Source: Alphaproteobacteria bacterium
GTDB taxonomy: Bacteria; Pseudomonadota; Alphaproteobacteria; Bin95
Assembly: GCA_022822125.1 (NCBI GenBank)
Contig: JAJECF010000237.1
Coordinates: 1 to 57,001 of the forward strand
DNA length: 57,001 nt
Direction: 5' to 3'
The translations under genes and the position numbers were made by a program. The notes beneath the pieces were generated by a model. The model was not told where the DNA came from, did no database searches, and worked only from the letters and a program-made list of their open reading frames with translations. Shown here one piece after another: positions 8,168 through 16,498 of the stretch. Position 1 is the stretch's first letter, and every line of letters begins with the position of its first letter.

Positions 8168-8884
8168 CTACCGGCGCGACTTGACCGTGGCCATGGTATA
8201 GCCGGCGAGGTCCGCAGCGACATCGGGCGGCAAGCCGGGGCCGGTGGCGAGAAAGCGCTTGACGGCGGCGACATCGATGCGCGGGAAACCGGCAAGCCGG
8301 TCCAGCAGCGCCTCCACGGCCGGATCGAGCTCTTCCTGCGGGACCAGCCGGCTGACCAGGCCGGCGGCGAGAGCATGGGAGGCGTCGATCTCCCCGGTGG
8401 AATAGACCATGTCCGCCACAGTCTTGCGCGCAACGCCGGCAAGCGCCGACATCGCGAGCGTCGGCGGCGTGCCGTGCAGCATTTCCGGCAGGGCGAACCG
8501 GGCCTCTGCGCCGGCAAGCGCCACATCGGCGCCGCCGACCAGCGCGCAGCCGAAACCGAACGCCCGGCCCTGAACCTTGGCCACCACGGGCACCGGGCAG
8601 GCCCGGAATGCGGCATAGACGGCGAGAATCTTCGAGAACACGTCCCGATGCGCCTCGAAGGCGGTCGCCGGGGCAGGCCCACCGCCGCGCTGGCGACCGA
8701 GGCAGAAATCCGGTCCCGCGCCGCTCAGCAGCACGGCGTGGACCGCCCGGTCCCGTCCCGCCTCCGCGACCGCCTCCGCCAGGGCTTCCAGCATGGGATC
8801 GGTGAACATGTTTCCGGCGTCGGGCCGCGCAATGGCGATCCGTCTTGTCCGTCCCGTCTGCGCGATGTCGAACCCTTCGGCCAC
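8168..8884 (-). CDS. Enoyl-CoA hydratase/isomerase family protein
   Basis: A 238-residue crotonase-fold protein. The oxyanion-hole region is recognisable (VQGRAFGFGCALVGGADVAL), as is the LPEMLHGTPP block that carries one of the usual catalytic glutamates. The first glutamate of classical hydratases (in CELAMMCD) is not there and the GGTQRL block is lost, so the reaction may be isomerisation, hydrolysis or something else on an acyl-CoA. The start is GTG with GGGGGAG just upstream. It is not in an obvious operon; a tRNA lies downstream and a repeat element upstream. Confidence 0.85.
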   Translation of the reverse strand: MAEGFDIAQTGRTRRIAIARPDAGNMFTDPMLEALAEAVAEAGRDRAVHAVLLSGAGPDFCLGRQRGGGPAPATAFEAHRDVFSKILAVYAAFRACPVPVVAKVQGRAFGFGCALVGGADVALAGAEARFALPEMLHGTPPTLAMSALAGVARKTVADMVYSTGEIDASHALAAGLVSRLVPQEELDPAVEALLDRLAGFPRIDVAAVKRFLATGPGLPPDVAADLAGYTMATVKSRR

Positions 8885-8984
8885 GGCGCTCCCCCGCTTC
8901 CTGCGCTCCGAACCTGCACGGCCGCGCCGCCTGTGGCAACGGCGCAGCGATTGCCATCAGTCCGGACTCAGGACCGCTGACATT

Positions 8985-9236
8985 ATACCAGCGGTCGTTG
9001 ATCGGCACCGATGGCGCGGCACCTCCCTGCCGTAGCCTTGGTCCTTTGTCCTCATCCCGAGTAGCGGCGCCAGCCGCGTATCGAGGGGGCCGGACGCGGG
9101 CGGGGCCGTCCTTCGATACGCGCCCGCAGGCGGGCGCTACTCAGGAAGAGGAGAGGCCGGGGCGCTGGGCGGACCGACGCAAAAGGAGAAACCAGGCGGC
9201 ATTCGCCAGTGAATCCCAAATCGAGGCCGTTGGTAT
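8985..9236. mobile_element. MITE-like element, copy 1 (252 bp)
   Basis: The left end reads ATACCAGCGGTCGTTGAT and the right end, on the other strand, ATACCAACGGCCTCG. The inner and outer parts of these ends match the right and left ends of the element at 16498-16956 in reverse order, so the same element lies there in the opposite orientation. It encloses two facing palindromic repeats (9049-9151). It is flanked by near-identical 17-bp direct repeats, TCAGGACCGCTGACATT at 8968-8984 and TCAGGACCGCCGACATC at 9236-9252. No transposase is encoded. Confidence 0.65.
9049..9151. repeat. Pair of palindromic repeats inside element copy 1
   Basis: GTCCTCATCCCGAGTAGCGG...CGTATCGAGGG (from about 9049 to 9087) faces CCTTCGATACG...GCTACTCAGGAAGAGG (about 9110-9151). 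The same family recurs at 3954, 5129, 16641 and 43092. Confidence 0.8.
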
Positions 9237-9263
9237 CAGGACCGCCGACATCACACGCCGCCG

Positions 9264-9800
9264 CTACGGCCCCGAAGGAGATGCCCGGAACAAGTCCGGC
9301 CCTGCATCGACCATGCGCCGGTCGTCCTCGTCGAAGAAGAACTCGGCGAGATTGTCGCCGGGGCCGCCGCGGTCGATGACGAGGAAGTCGGTCTCGCGGC
9401 CGAGCGCGATGACGGGGTGGTGCCAGACGCCGCGCGCATAACTGACGCCCTGGCCGCCCGCCGCGAGGAAGGCGCGAAGGTCCGCCGGCGCGACCGCCTC
9501 TCCCGGCGGCGCGACGACGACGAGGAAGGGCGCGGCGCCGAGCGGCGCGAAAGCCTGCGAGCCGAGCGGGTGCTTTTCCATCATCGCGATGACGAGCGGC
9601 ATGGGCAGCGGCCGGGCGCGGAAGATATTGACCAGCGCATGCCCGCCTTCCGCCGCCACATCGACGCGGGCGAGGTCGTGGAAGCGGGTCGTCGAGCCGT
9701 TGTTGATCTCGAACGAATGCGCGCCCTCCGCCTCGATAACGTCGCCGAAGGGGGCGAAGGCGGCGCGGGTCAGCGGTTCGACCTGGAGCGCGGCGGTCAC
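9264..9800 (-). CDS. allA: Ureidoglycolate lyase family protein
   Basis: A 178-residue protein matching the AllA family, which splits ureidoglycolate to glyoxylate and urea in allantoin/purine breakdown. Recognisable blocks are PFGDVIE near the N-terminus, [21 protein letters not shown], and the metal-site-like stretch [12 protein letters not shown] of the cupin fold. The start is GTG 9800, whose GTGA overlaps the stop of the protease gene upstream; the longer reading upstream lies inside that gene. It is the last gene of the sarcosine oxidase operon as read here. The last dozen residues ([12 protein letters not shown]) are encoded by DNA resembling an interspersed repeat (CCGGAACAAGTCCGG), so the 3' end may have been altered by an insertion. 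Confidence 0.82.
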   Translation of the reverse strand: MTAALQVEPLTRAAFAPFGDVIEAEGAHSFEINNGSTTRFHDLARVDVAAEGGHALVNIFRARPLPMPLVIAMMEKHPLGSQAFAPLGAAPFLVVVAPPGEAVAPADLRAFLAAGGQGVSYARGVWHHPVIALGRETDFLVIDRGGPGDNLAEFFFDEDDRRMVDAGPDLFRASPSGP

Positions 9801-10210
9801 CGGAGGCTCAGCAGCGGGTAGTCGGGCTGGCGCGGATAGAGGCTGTGCTTCGCGCAATCGGCGATCAGGTCGAGTTCCTGCAGGACGATCTGCCCGATCA
9901 GCGCTTCGCTGAGCGGCGGGCCGACAATGCAGGAAGTGTGCATGAACCGCCCGCAGAGCTCGATGTTCAGCGGCCCCGCCACCGGCCGTTCCTCCTTGCG
10001 GTCGTCGGCATAGGTTACGACGGCGGTGCGTTGCGCCTTCAGTCCGAGACGCTCGACCACATTCTGCGGGAGCATCAGCATAGCCGCGCCGGTGTCCACG
10101 ATGACTTCGACGCTGGTGGAGCGGATGCTGGCCTCGTCGCGGTAGCCCTGCTCGAAGCTGCCGCGGTCGTTGCCGTTCTCCAGCTTCGCCGTGACGACAA
10201 TCTCTCCCAC
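9797..10210 (-). CDS. Retropepsin-like aspartic protease domain protein
   Basis: A 137-residue protein of the clan AA single-domain aspartic protease type. The catalytic motif is [13 protein letters not shown], followed by a hydrophobic segment ending in the second conserved block [14 protein letters not shown]. Such proteins must dimerise to form an active site. I chose GTG 10210 because GGGAG lies about 8 bp upstream and the family is of this length; longer readings overlap soxG. No membrane helix or signal peptide is seen. It sits 91 bp after soxG and overlaps the ureidoglycolate lyase gene by 4 bp, so it appears to be co-transcribed with sarcosine oxidase; its substrate is unknown. Confidence 0.8.
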   Translation of the reverse strand: MGEIVVTAKLENGNDRGSFEQGYRDEASIRSTSVEVIVDTGAAMLMLPQNVVERLGLKAQRTAVVTYADDRKEERPVAGPLNIELCGRFMHTSCIVGPPLSEALIGQIVLQELDLIADCAKHSLYPRQPDYPLLSLR

Positions 10211-10301
10211 CTGGCAATCTCCCAGCTGCCGCCTCCGGGTAACCCTGTCGGATATAGTGTCCGAAACCCGCATCGCCAAGGTTGCGCTCCCGTTCCCCTG
10301 T

Positions 10302-10907
10302 TCAAAGCGCGATGGCGGCGTCGAATTCGCGGCCGCGCGCCTCCAGCCATTCCCAGAAGGAGCGGGCATAGCTGCGCGGCACATGGAGCTCGAAAGCGTC
10401 TTCCGCCCTGCGGTGGAGGAGCGCCCGGGCGTTGCCGATGCGGGTGCGCACGGCCCGTCCTGGCGGAAACGCCGCCGGGTCCAGGTCGATGCCGGTGCCG
10501 GTCGCGAGAAGGTCCGCCGCGCGTTCTCCCGTGACGGCGATGACGGTTACGGCGGAGGAGACGTTCACCAGCGCGCCGGGCCCGCCGGCGAGGCCGGAGG
10601 CGAGGCGGGCGGCGAGCCGGCCGTCATCGGCAAGCGGCGCGGTGAGGCGCCATTCATCGGGGCCGAGGCGGATGAGCAGCGTGCCCTCGGCGGTCTCCAC
10701 GACTTCGCCCGGCTCCCGCGGCAGGGCCTCGCCCAGCGCCGCCTCGACCGCCTCTGCGAAGGCGGCGTCCCCGGCGCGACCGCGCAGCGTGAAGCTCTCC
10801 CGCGCCGGGCCCTCGCCCAGCAGCACGCCGCCCGCCCCGCCGGCGCGCGAGCCGAGGTCGAGCCCGGCCAGCGCGCTGCGCCGGGTATCGGAGAGGTCAT
10901 CGGCCAT
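10302..10907 (-). CDS. soxG: Sarcosine oxidase gamma subunit
   Basis: The 201-residue protein matches the gamma subunit of heterotetrameric sarcosine oxidase, which converts sarcosine, tetrahydrofolate and oxygen to glycine, methylenetetrahydrofolate and hydrogen peroxide. It resembles a small GcvT-like domain: IRLGPDEWRLTAP in the middle, a VNVSSAVTVIAVTGERAADLLATG block, and FELHVPRSYARSFWEWL at the end. The gene overlaps soxA by 11 bp and is translated from the same message. Confidence 0.93.
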   Translation of the reverse strand: MADDLSDTRRSALAGLDLGSRAGGAGGVLLGEGPARESFTLRGRAGDAAFAEAVEAALGEALPREPGEVVETAEGTLLIRLGPDEWRLTAPLADDGRLAARLASGLAGGPGALVNVSSAVTVIAVTGERAADLLATGTGIDLDPAAFPPGRAVRTRIGNARALLHRRAEDAFELHVPRSYARSFWEWLEARGREFDAAIAL

Positions 10908-13851
10908 GAAGGCGCGTTCCTTCAGCGTCGTAGAAGACGGGCGAAACGATTTCCGCCGCGGCGGAAAAGCCGGTCATCGGCGAAGCGATATGGACCGTCT
11001 GGCCGGTCCGCGCCCGCCCGTTCTCGACAAGCGCGAGCGCGATGGCGCGGCCGAGCGTCGGGCTGTAGCAAAAGGAGGTGACATGGCCGAGCGGCGGGGC
11101 GGGGCTGAGGTCGCCGCTTTCCGCCACCTGGCAGCCGGGCGGGATGCGGGCTTCGGCGTCGATGACGGAGAGGCCGACAAGCTGCTGGCGGCCCTTCCGG
11201 CGGAGCGCCGGCAGCTCCAGCGAGCGCTTGCCGATGCCGCGCCTGTCGGCGCTCACCATGCGCGCGAGTCCCAGATCGTCCGGCGTCGTACGCCCGTCGG
11301 CCTCGGCATGGGTCACATGCCCCTTCTCGATGCGCATCACGCCCATCGCCTCGGTGCCGTAAGGGGTGAGCCCGTCCTCCCGGCCTTCGCTCAGCAGCCG
11401 CGTCCAGAGCGCCAGCCCGTGATCGGCGGGCGCGGCGACCTCGTAGGAAAGCTCGCCCGAATAGCTCATCCGGAAGACGAGCGCCGAAAGGCCGGCGACC
11501 GTCGCCGCGCGCACCGCCATCATCGGGAAGGCCTCGTCCGAGAGATCGAGCTCCGGCGCCGCGCGGCCGAGCAGCGCGCGCGACCCGGGGCCGGCAAGGG
11601 CGGCGGCGAACCAGTGCTCCGTCACGTCGGTCGCATAGACCTCCAGCTCCGGCCAGACGGTCTGCAGCAGGAGCTCGATATGCTGCATCACTTCGTGCTG
11701 GTGGGCGGTCGTGGTCGTCAGATAGAAATGATGTTCGCCGAGCCGCATGACGACGCCGTCGTCGAAGACGCGCCCGTCCTCGCGCAGCATCAGCCCGTAG
11801 CGCCCGCGCCCCGTCTTCAGGGTCGAAATCCGGTTCGCATAGATGAGGTCGAGGAAAGCGGCGGCGTCCCGCCCCTGGATATCCACCTTGCCGAGCGTGC
11901 CGACATCCACGATGCCGACCCCGGCGCGGGTTTCGCGGACTTCCGCCTCGATGGTCTCCGCCTCCTCCATGCCGTCGCGCGGATAGTAGCGCGGCCGGCG
12001 CCAGTGGCCGGCGGCGGTGAAGACGGCCCCCTGGGCCTCGTGCCAGTCGTCGGCCGCCGTGCGGCGCAGCGCATCCCGGCCCTCGCCGATCAGGCCGGCG
12101 GCCATGGCCGCGATCGGCACGGGCGTGTAGGGCGGGCGGAAGGTCGTCGTTCCGGTGCGGGCGACGGGCCGTCCGAGCGCTTCGGACAGGAGGGCGAGGC
12201 CCGCCATGCCGGAGGTCTTGCCCTGGTCGGTGCCCATGCCGAGCGCGGTGTAGCGCTTCACATGCTCGACGGAGCGGTAGCCCTCGCGGGCGGCGAGCTC
12301 CACATCGGCGGCGGTCACGTCGTATTGCAGATCGACGAAGCGCTTGCCGGGGCCGGTCTGCCAGAAGACGGGCGCCTCGCCGGCGCTGCGGTCGGGCGAA
12401 CGCGGCGGCTCCCCGGCCGGCCGCTCATGCCCCGAGGACGCCGCGGCGGCGCGGCCGGCGGCCCAGCCCTCGGCAAGGCAGCCGTCGAGGTCGAAGCGTC
12501 CGGCGGCGGCCCCGGCGCTCCGGTTCGCGCCGCCCGGCCGGTCGGGCAGGATCAATCCCCGTTCCTCGTCGTAACGCAGGCTGCCGCGCGCCTGAGCGTG
12601 CAGATGAATCGCAGGGCTCCAGCCGCCGGCGACGGCCACCAGGTCGCAGGCGATCCGCTCGCCCTTGTCCGCCGCCCTGCCACCGGCCCGGCGAAGCAGC
12701 ACGCCGCGGGTCCGGCGGCTGCCGAGCGCCCGTTCGACGGCATGGCCCGCGCGGCAGGGCAGGTCTCCGGCATCGCCGCCGCCGGACCGGGCGTCCGCCA
12801 CGGCGGCGATGGCCGCGCCTGCTTTCCGCAGCAGCCGCGCCACGGCGTAGATGCTGTCATTATTGCCGGCGACGACGGCCTGCCGCCCGGCCAGCACGCC
12901 ATAGGCATGGGCATAGCCGCCGGCCGCGGATGCCGACATGACGCCCGGCCGGTCATTGCCTGCGAAGAGCAGGGGGCGTTCATGCGCGCCCGCGGCGATC
13001 ACGACCTCGCGCGCCCGCACGAACCAGAGCCGCACTGCCGGCGCGCCGGGCGCTGCGTCCTCGCCGGCCCGCTCGACGACCGTCAGCAGGTTGTGGTCGT
13101 AATAGCCGGCAACGGTGGCGCGCCTGAGCAGGCGGACATGCGCCATCGTCTCCAGTTCGGCGGTCGCGGCGTCGATCCAGGCAAGCCCGTCGCCCTCCCC
13201 GATCTCGCCCGGCGCGCGCAGCAGGTCTCCGCCGAAGCGGACATTCTCGTCCGCGAGCACGACCCGCGCCCCGGCGCGCGCCGCCGCCAGCGCCGCCGCC
13301 ACGCCCGCCGGCCCGCCGCCCGCCACCAGCACATCGGCATGGATGCGCCGCTTGGCGTAAAAGGCGTCGTCGGGCGCCGCCGGCGCCGGCCCGAAGCCCG
13401 CCATGCGCCGGATCAGCGGCTCATAGAGCGCCGGCCACCAGCGCGCCGGAGCCATGAAAGTCTTGTAATAGAAGCCTGCCGGCATAAGCCCGCCGGCCAG
13501 GCCGAGCGCGCCGCCCAGGTCCCAGGAAACGGAGGGCCAGGCGTTCTGCCCGAAGGCCTCGAGGTTGTCCGAGAGCGGGATCTCCGTCGCCTTCAGGTTC
13601 GGCCGGGCCTCCTCCCTCACACCCGTCGTCACCATGGCGTTCGGCTCCTCCGAACCGAACCCCCAGACGCCGCGCGGGCGGTGGTATTTGAAGCTCCGCG
13701 CCACGATGCGCACGCCCGCCGCCAGCAGGCCGGACGCCAGGCTGTCGCCCCGGTAGCCTTCATGGCGGTGGCCGTCGAAGTCGAAGCGGAGCGGCTGCGA
13801 GCGGTCGATCAGATGGCCGCCCTCGGCCGCGCGGAAGGGCTGGCGCCTCAT
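10897..13851 (-). CDS. soxA: Sarcosine oxidase alpha subunit
   Basis: 984 residues, the usual length for the alpha subunit. The N-terminus has the small 2Fe-2S-ferredoxin-like fold that in this family lacks the cluster (about residues 10-100). A Rossmann dinucleotide site follows at about 168-195 (VLVAGGGPAGVAAALAAARAG), and a C-terminal GcvT-like folate-binding half runs from about residue 600 (YYPRDGMEEAETIEAEVRE onward). The alpha subunit passes the one-carbon unit to tetrahydrofolate. Its ATG overlaps the soxD stop by 4 bp, and its end overlaps soxG. Confidence 0.95.
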   Translation of the reverse strand: MRRQPFRAAEGGHLIDRSQPLRFDFDGHRHEGYRGDSLASGLLAAGVRIVARSFKYHRPRGVWGFGSEEPNAMVTTGVREEARPNLKATEIPLSDNLEAFGQNAWPSVSWDLGGALGLAGGLMPAGFYYKTFMAPARWWPALYEPLIRRMAGFGPAPAAPDDAFYAKRRIHADVLVAGGGPAGVAAALAAARAGARVVLADENVRFGGDLLRAPGEIGEGDGLAWIDAATAELETMAHVRLLRRATVAGYYDHNLLTVVERAGEDAAPGAPAVRLWFVRAREVVIAAGAHERPLLFAGNDRPGVMSASAAGGYAHAYGVLAGRQAVVAGNNDSIYAVARLLRKAGAAIAAVADARSGGGDAGDLPCRAGHAVERALGSRRTRGVLLRRAGGRAADKGERIACDLVAVAGGWSPAIHLHAQARGSLRYDEERGLILPDRPGGANRSAGAAAGRFDLDGCLAEGWAAGRAAAASSGHERPAGEPPRSPDRSAGEAPVFWQTGPGKRFVDLQYDVTAADVELAAREGYRSVEHVKRYTALGMGTDQGKTSGMAGLALLSEALGRPVARTGTTTFRPPYTPVPIAAMAAGLIGEGRDALRRTAADDWHEAQGAVFTAAGHWRRPRYYPRDGMEEAETIEAEVRETRAGVGIVDVGTLGKVDIQGRDAAAFLDLIYANRISTLKTGRGRYGLMLREDGRVFDDGVVMRLGEHHFYLTTTTAHQHEVMQHIELLLQTVWPELEVYATDVTEHWFAAALAGPGSRALLGRAAPELDLSDEAFPMMAVRAATVAGLSALVFRMSYSGELSYEVAAPADHGLALWTRLLSEGREDGLTPYGTEAMGVMRIEKGHVTHAEADGRTTPDDLGLARMVSADRRGIGKRSLELPALRRKGRQQLVGLSVIDAEARIPPGCQVAESGDLSPAPPLGHVTSFCYSPTLGRAIALALVENGRARTGQTVHIASPMTGFSAAAEIVSPVFYDAEGTRLHGR

Positions 13852-14108
13852 GGCCGGCTCAACCGCACGGCGCGGATCTCATGGGTCGCGGTGTCGCGCT
13901 CGACCTCCAGCCAGCGCCGGCAGCCGTCGCGGTGGAACCAGAGCTCGCGATGCAGCCCCTTCGGGTTGTCGCGGAAGCAGAGATAATCCGTCCAGGACTC
14001 GTCGCTCGCGGACTCCGGATCGGCCGGGCGCTCGACTCCGGCGTCGCCGCCATAGGTGAACTCGGTCTCGTCGCGGGCGCCGCAGAAGGGGCAGGGGATG
14101 AGCAGCAT
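13848..14108 (-). CDS. soxD: Sarcosine oxidase delta subunit
   Basis: An 86-residue zinc-binding subunit. The residues C6, C9, H59 and C63 (CPFC and HRDGC) match the four-ligand zinc site known for this family. GGAGG lies 7 bp before the ATG. It is placed between soxB (13 bp upstream) and soxA (4-bp overlap), the common B-D-A-G order. Confidence 0.95.
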   Translation of the reverse strand: MLLIPCPFCGARDETEFTYGGDAGVERPADPESASDESWTDYLCFRDNPKGLHRELWFHRDGCRRWLEVERDTATHEIRAVRLSRP

Positions 14109-14121
14109 GCGTCCGCCTCCC

Positions 14122-15387
14122 TCAATGCGCCGCCGGCACCGGCCCGGCCCCGCGTTCGTCCAGCACGGCCCCGCTGCGGAAGCGTTCGAGCGAGAAGGGG
14201 GCATTGATCGCATGCGGCGCGTTATTGGCCAGCGTCCAGGCCAGGCACCAGCCGGAGGCGGGCGTCGCCTTGAAGCCGCCATAGCACCAGCCGCCGGTCA
14301 TGGCGAGGCCCTCCACCGGCAGTTTGGCGATGATCGGGCTGCCGTCCATGCTCATATCCATGACGCCCGCCCAGTGCCGGAGCTGGCGCAGGCGCGAGAC
14401 GCGCGGGAAATACTCCGAAGCCGCCGCCAGTATGTCCTCCAGCCGCGCCGGACTGCCGCGCTGCGACCAGGAATTGTAGCCGTCGAGATCGCCGCCGATC
14501 AGCACTTCGCCCTTGTCCGTCTGGCTGACATAGACATGCGACGCCGCCACCGAGACGACGGTGTCGATAAAGGGTTTGACGGGCTCGGAAACCGTCGCGG
14601 TCAGCAGATGCGTTTCGATGGGCAGGCGGATGCCCGCCATCTCCGCCAGCCGCGAGGAATGCCCGGCGACGGCGAGGCCGATGCGGCCGGCCCCGATGGG
14701 GCCGCGGCTGGTCTGCAGCCCGGTGACCCTGCCGCCCTGGACATCGATGCCGGTCACCTCGCAGTCCTGGACGATATCCACGCCGAGCGCATCGGCGGCG
14801 CGCGCATAGCCCCAGGCGACGGCATCGTGCCGCGCCACGCCGCCGCGCGGCTGCATGACCCCGCCGACAATCGGGTGGCGGATATCGGGCGAGAGGTCGA
14901 GCGCCGGGACCAGCCGCGCCAGATCCGCGCGGGTCAGCAGTTCCGCATCTATGCCGGCGTAGCGCATGCCGTTATGCCGGCGTACCCAGTAATCGCGCTG
15001 GGCGTCGGTGTGGAAGACATTGATGACGCCGCGCGGCGAGAACATCACATTGTAATTGAGGTCGCGGCTCAGCCCCTCCCAGAGCTTGAGCGAGTGTTCG
15101 TAGAAGCGCTGGTTCTCCGGCAGCAGGTAGTTGGACCGCACGATGGTGGTGTTGCGCCCGGTATTGCCGCCGCCGATCCAGCCGCGCTCCAGAACTGCGA
15201 CATTCGTGATGCCGTGATTGCGGGCGAGGTAATAGGCCGCGGCAAGGCCGTGCCCGCCGCCGCCGACGATGACGACATCGTAGGAGGATTTGGGCTCCGC
15301 CGCGCGCCAGGCGGGCCGCCAGTCCCGATGCCCGGAGAGCGCGCCCTTCAGGAGCGAGAAGATCGAATAACGCTGCATTGCGGCCAT
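14122..15387 (-). CDS. soxB: Sarcosine oxidase beta subunit
   Basis: 421 residues (or 418 if translation starts at the ATG at 15378). It is the catalytic flavoprotein subunit that oxidises sarcosine. The N-terminal FAD site VVIVGGGGHGLAAAYYLA (about residues 38-55) is followed by the conserved GGNTGRNTTIVRSNYL block and by GWCYGGFKATPASGW near the C-terminus. It is the first gene of soxBDAG, then the protease and ureidoglycolate lyase. Upstream, 15474-15624 holds a CATGAC array and hairpin described separately; this is the probable control region. Confidence 0.95.
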   Translation of the reverse strand: MAAMQRYSIFSLLKGALSGHRDWRPAWRAAEPKSSYDVVIVGGGGHGLAAAYYLARNHGITNVAVLERGWIGGGNTGRNTTIVRSNYLLPENQRFYEHSLKLWEGLSRDLNYNVMFSPRGVINVFHTDAQRDYWVRRHNGMRYAGIDAELLTRADLARLVPALDLSPDIRHPIVGGVMQPRGGVARHDAVAWGYARAADALGVDIVQDCEVTGIDVQGGRVTGLQTSRGPIGAGRIGLAVAGHSSRLAEMAGIRLPIETHLLTATVSEPVKPFIDTVVSVAASHVYVSQTDKGEVLIGGDLDGYNSWSQRGSPARLEDILAAASEYFPRVSRLRQLRHWAGVMDMSMDGSPIIAKLPVEGLAMTGGWCYGGFKATPASGWCLAWTLANNAPHAINAPFSLERFRSGAVLDERGAGPVPAAH

Positions 15388-15473
15388 TCTATCCCGGATT
15401 GCCCGCCATGGTCATGGTCCGAAGCGCCCTCGCCGCCCGTTCCCCCGCCGCCGGGGAGGGCTTCCGGGCAGAA

Positions 15474-15624
15474 GTGTCATGATCTGTCATGTTTCGTCAT
15501 GATCTGCATGCAGACTGCGCATACACCCCGTCCTTTTTCGGCATGGTCCCCGGCCTCCCGCTCATCCCGGAATCGAAAAAGGCGGCCCCCGGGAGCCGCC
15601 TTTCCTCTGCTTCCAGTTTACCAC
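15474..15624 (-). promoter_or_regulatory. Regulatory element A upstream of soxB: extended -10 block, hairpin and CATGAC array
   Basis: Read toward soxB, the 151-bp unit starts with GTGGTAAACTGGA (containing an extended -10-like TGGTAAACT). It passes through a GC hairpin followed by TTTTT, and ends with a short palindrome CTGCATGCAG and three CATGAC units at 10-bp spacing. It aligns along its length with the unit at 47485-47632. Neither matches a riboswitch or sRNA family known to me. Confidence 0.65.
15575..15604. terminator. Bidirectional terminator-like hairpin
   Basis: A GGCGGC/GCCGCC stem with a CCCCGGGA-type loop is preceded by AAAAA and followed by TTT, so it can act on both strands; on the minus strand it ends in TTTTT. 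It lies between divergent genes, where no ordinary operon end is expected. Confidence 0.7.
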
Positions 15625-15721
15625 GATTTTCCCGGTATCGGGGCCGGTTGACCCCGGGGGAGGCGGCCGCCAGATTGCGGTCTTCCCGAAGTCTGCGGCA
15701 ATGGAGGCGGAAGCGCGCCCG

Positions 15722-16498
15722 ATGAGCTACGAACACATCCTGGTCGAAACCCGCGGGGCGGTCGGCATCGTCACCCTGAACCGCCCGGAGGCGCTCAATG
15801 CGCTCTGCGCGAAGCTGATTGACGAGCTTGCCGGGGCGCTCGACGGCTTCGAGGCCGACGACGCCATTGGCTGCGTCGTGGTGACGGGCTCCGAGAGGGC
15901 TTTCGCCGCCGGGGCCGACATCAAGGAGATGCAGCCCAAGACCTATATGGACGCCTATCTGGAGGACTTCATCACCGTCGGCTGGGAGCGGGTGACGAGT
16001 TGCCGCAAGCCGGTGATCGCGGCGGTGGCGGGCTACGCGCTCGGCGGCGGCTGCGAGATGGCGATGATGTGCGATTTCATCATCGCCGCCGACACGGCGC
16101 GGTTCGGCCAGCCGGAGATCAATCTGGGCGCGCTGCCGGGCGGCGGCGGCACGCAGCGCCTCGCGCGCTTCATCGGCAAGTCGAAGACCATGGACATGTG
16201 CCTGACGGGCCGGATGATGGGCGCGGAAGAGGCGGAGCGTTCGGGCCTGGTGAGCCGCGTGGTGCCCGCCGACAAGCTGCTCGACACGGCGGTCGAGGTC
16301 GCGGCGTCGATTGCGGCGAAGTCGCGCCCTGCCGCGATGATTACCAAGGAATGCGTCAACCGCGCCTATGAGGTGCCGCTCTCCGACGGGGTGAAATTCG
16401 AGCGGCGCATGTTCCACTCGACCTTCGCCACCGAGGACCAGAAGGAAGGCATGGCCGCCTTCATCGAAAAGCGCGAGCCCGTCTTCAAGGGGCGGTAA
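15722..16498 (+). CDS. Short-chain enoyl-CoA hydratase
   Basis: A 258-residue crotonase, the standard length when started at ATG 15722; an in-frame ATG at 15701 would add 7 residues but has a poorer ribosome-binding site. It hydrates trans-2-enoyl-CoA in beta-oxidation or amino-acid breakdown. Both catalytic glutamates of the classical enzyme are visible: E112 in CEMAMMCD and E132 in GQPEINLG, with the following PGGGGTQRL. The oxyanion-hole block [15 protein letters not shown] is intact. It stands alone, divergent from the soxB operon, and its stop codon overlaps the left end of a repeat element. Confidence 0.93.
   Translation: MSYEHILVETRGAVGIVTLNRPEALNALCAKLIDELAGALDGFEADDAIGCVVVTGSERAFAAGADIKEMQPKTYMDAYLEDFITVGWERVTSCRKPVIAAVAGYALGGGCEMAMMCDFIIAADTARFGQPEINLGALPGGGGTQRLARFIGKSKTMDMCLTGRMMGAEEAERSGLVSRVVPADKLLDTAVEVAASIAAKSRPAAMITKECVNRAYEVPLSDGVKFERRMFHSTFATEDQKEGMAAFIEKREPVFKGR

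Noticed and set aside
10432..13986. An 1184-residue open frame opposite soxA and soxG
   Set aside because: Arg/Ala/Gly/Pro-rich antisense reading of clear sarcosine oxidase genes, with no family features.
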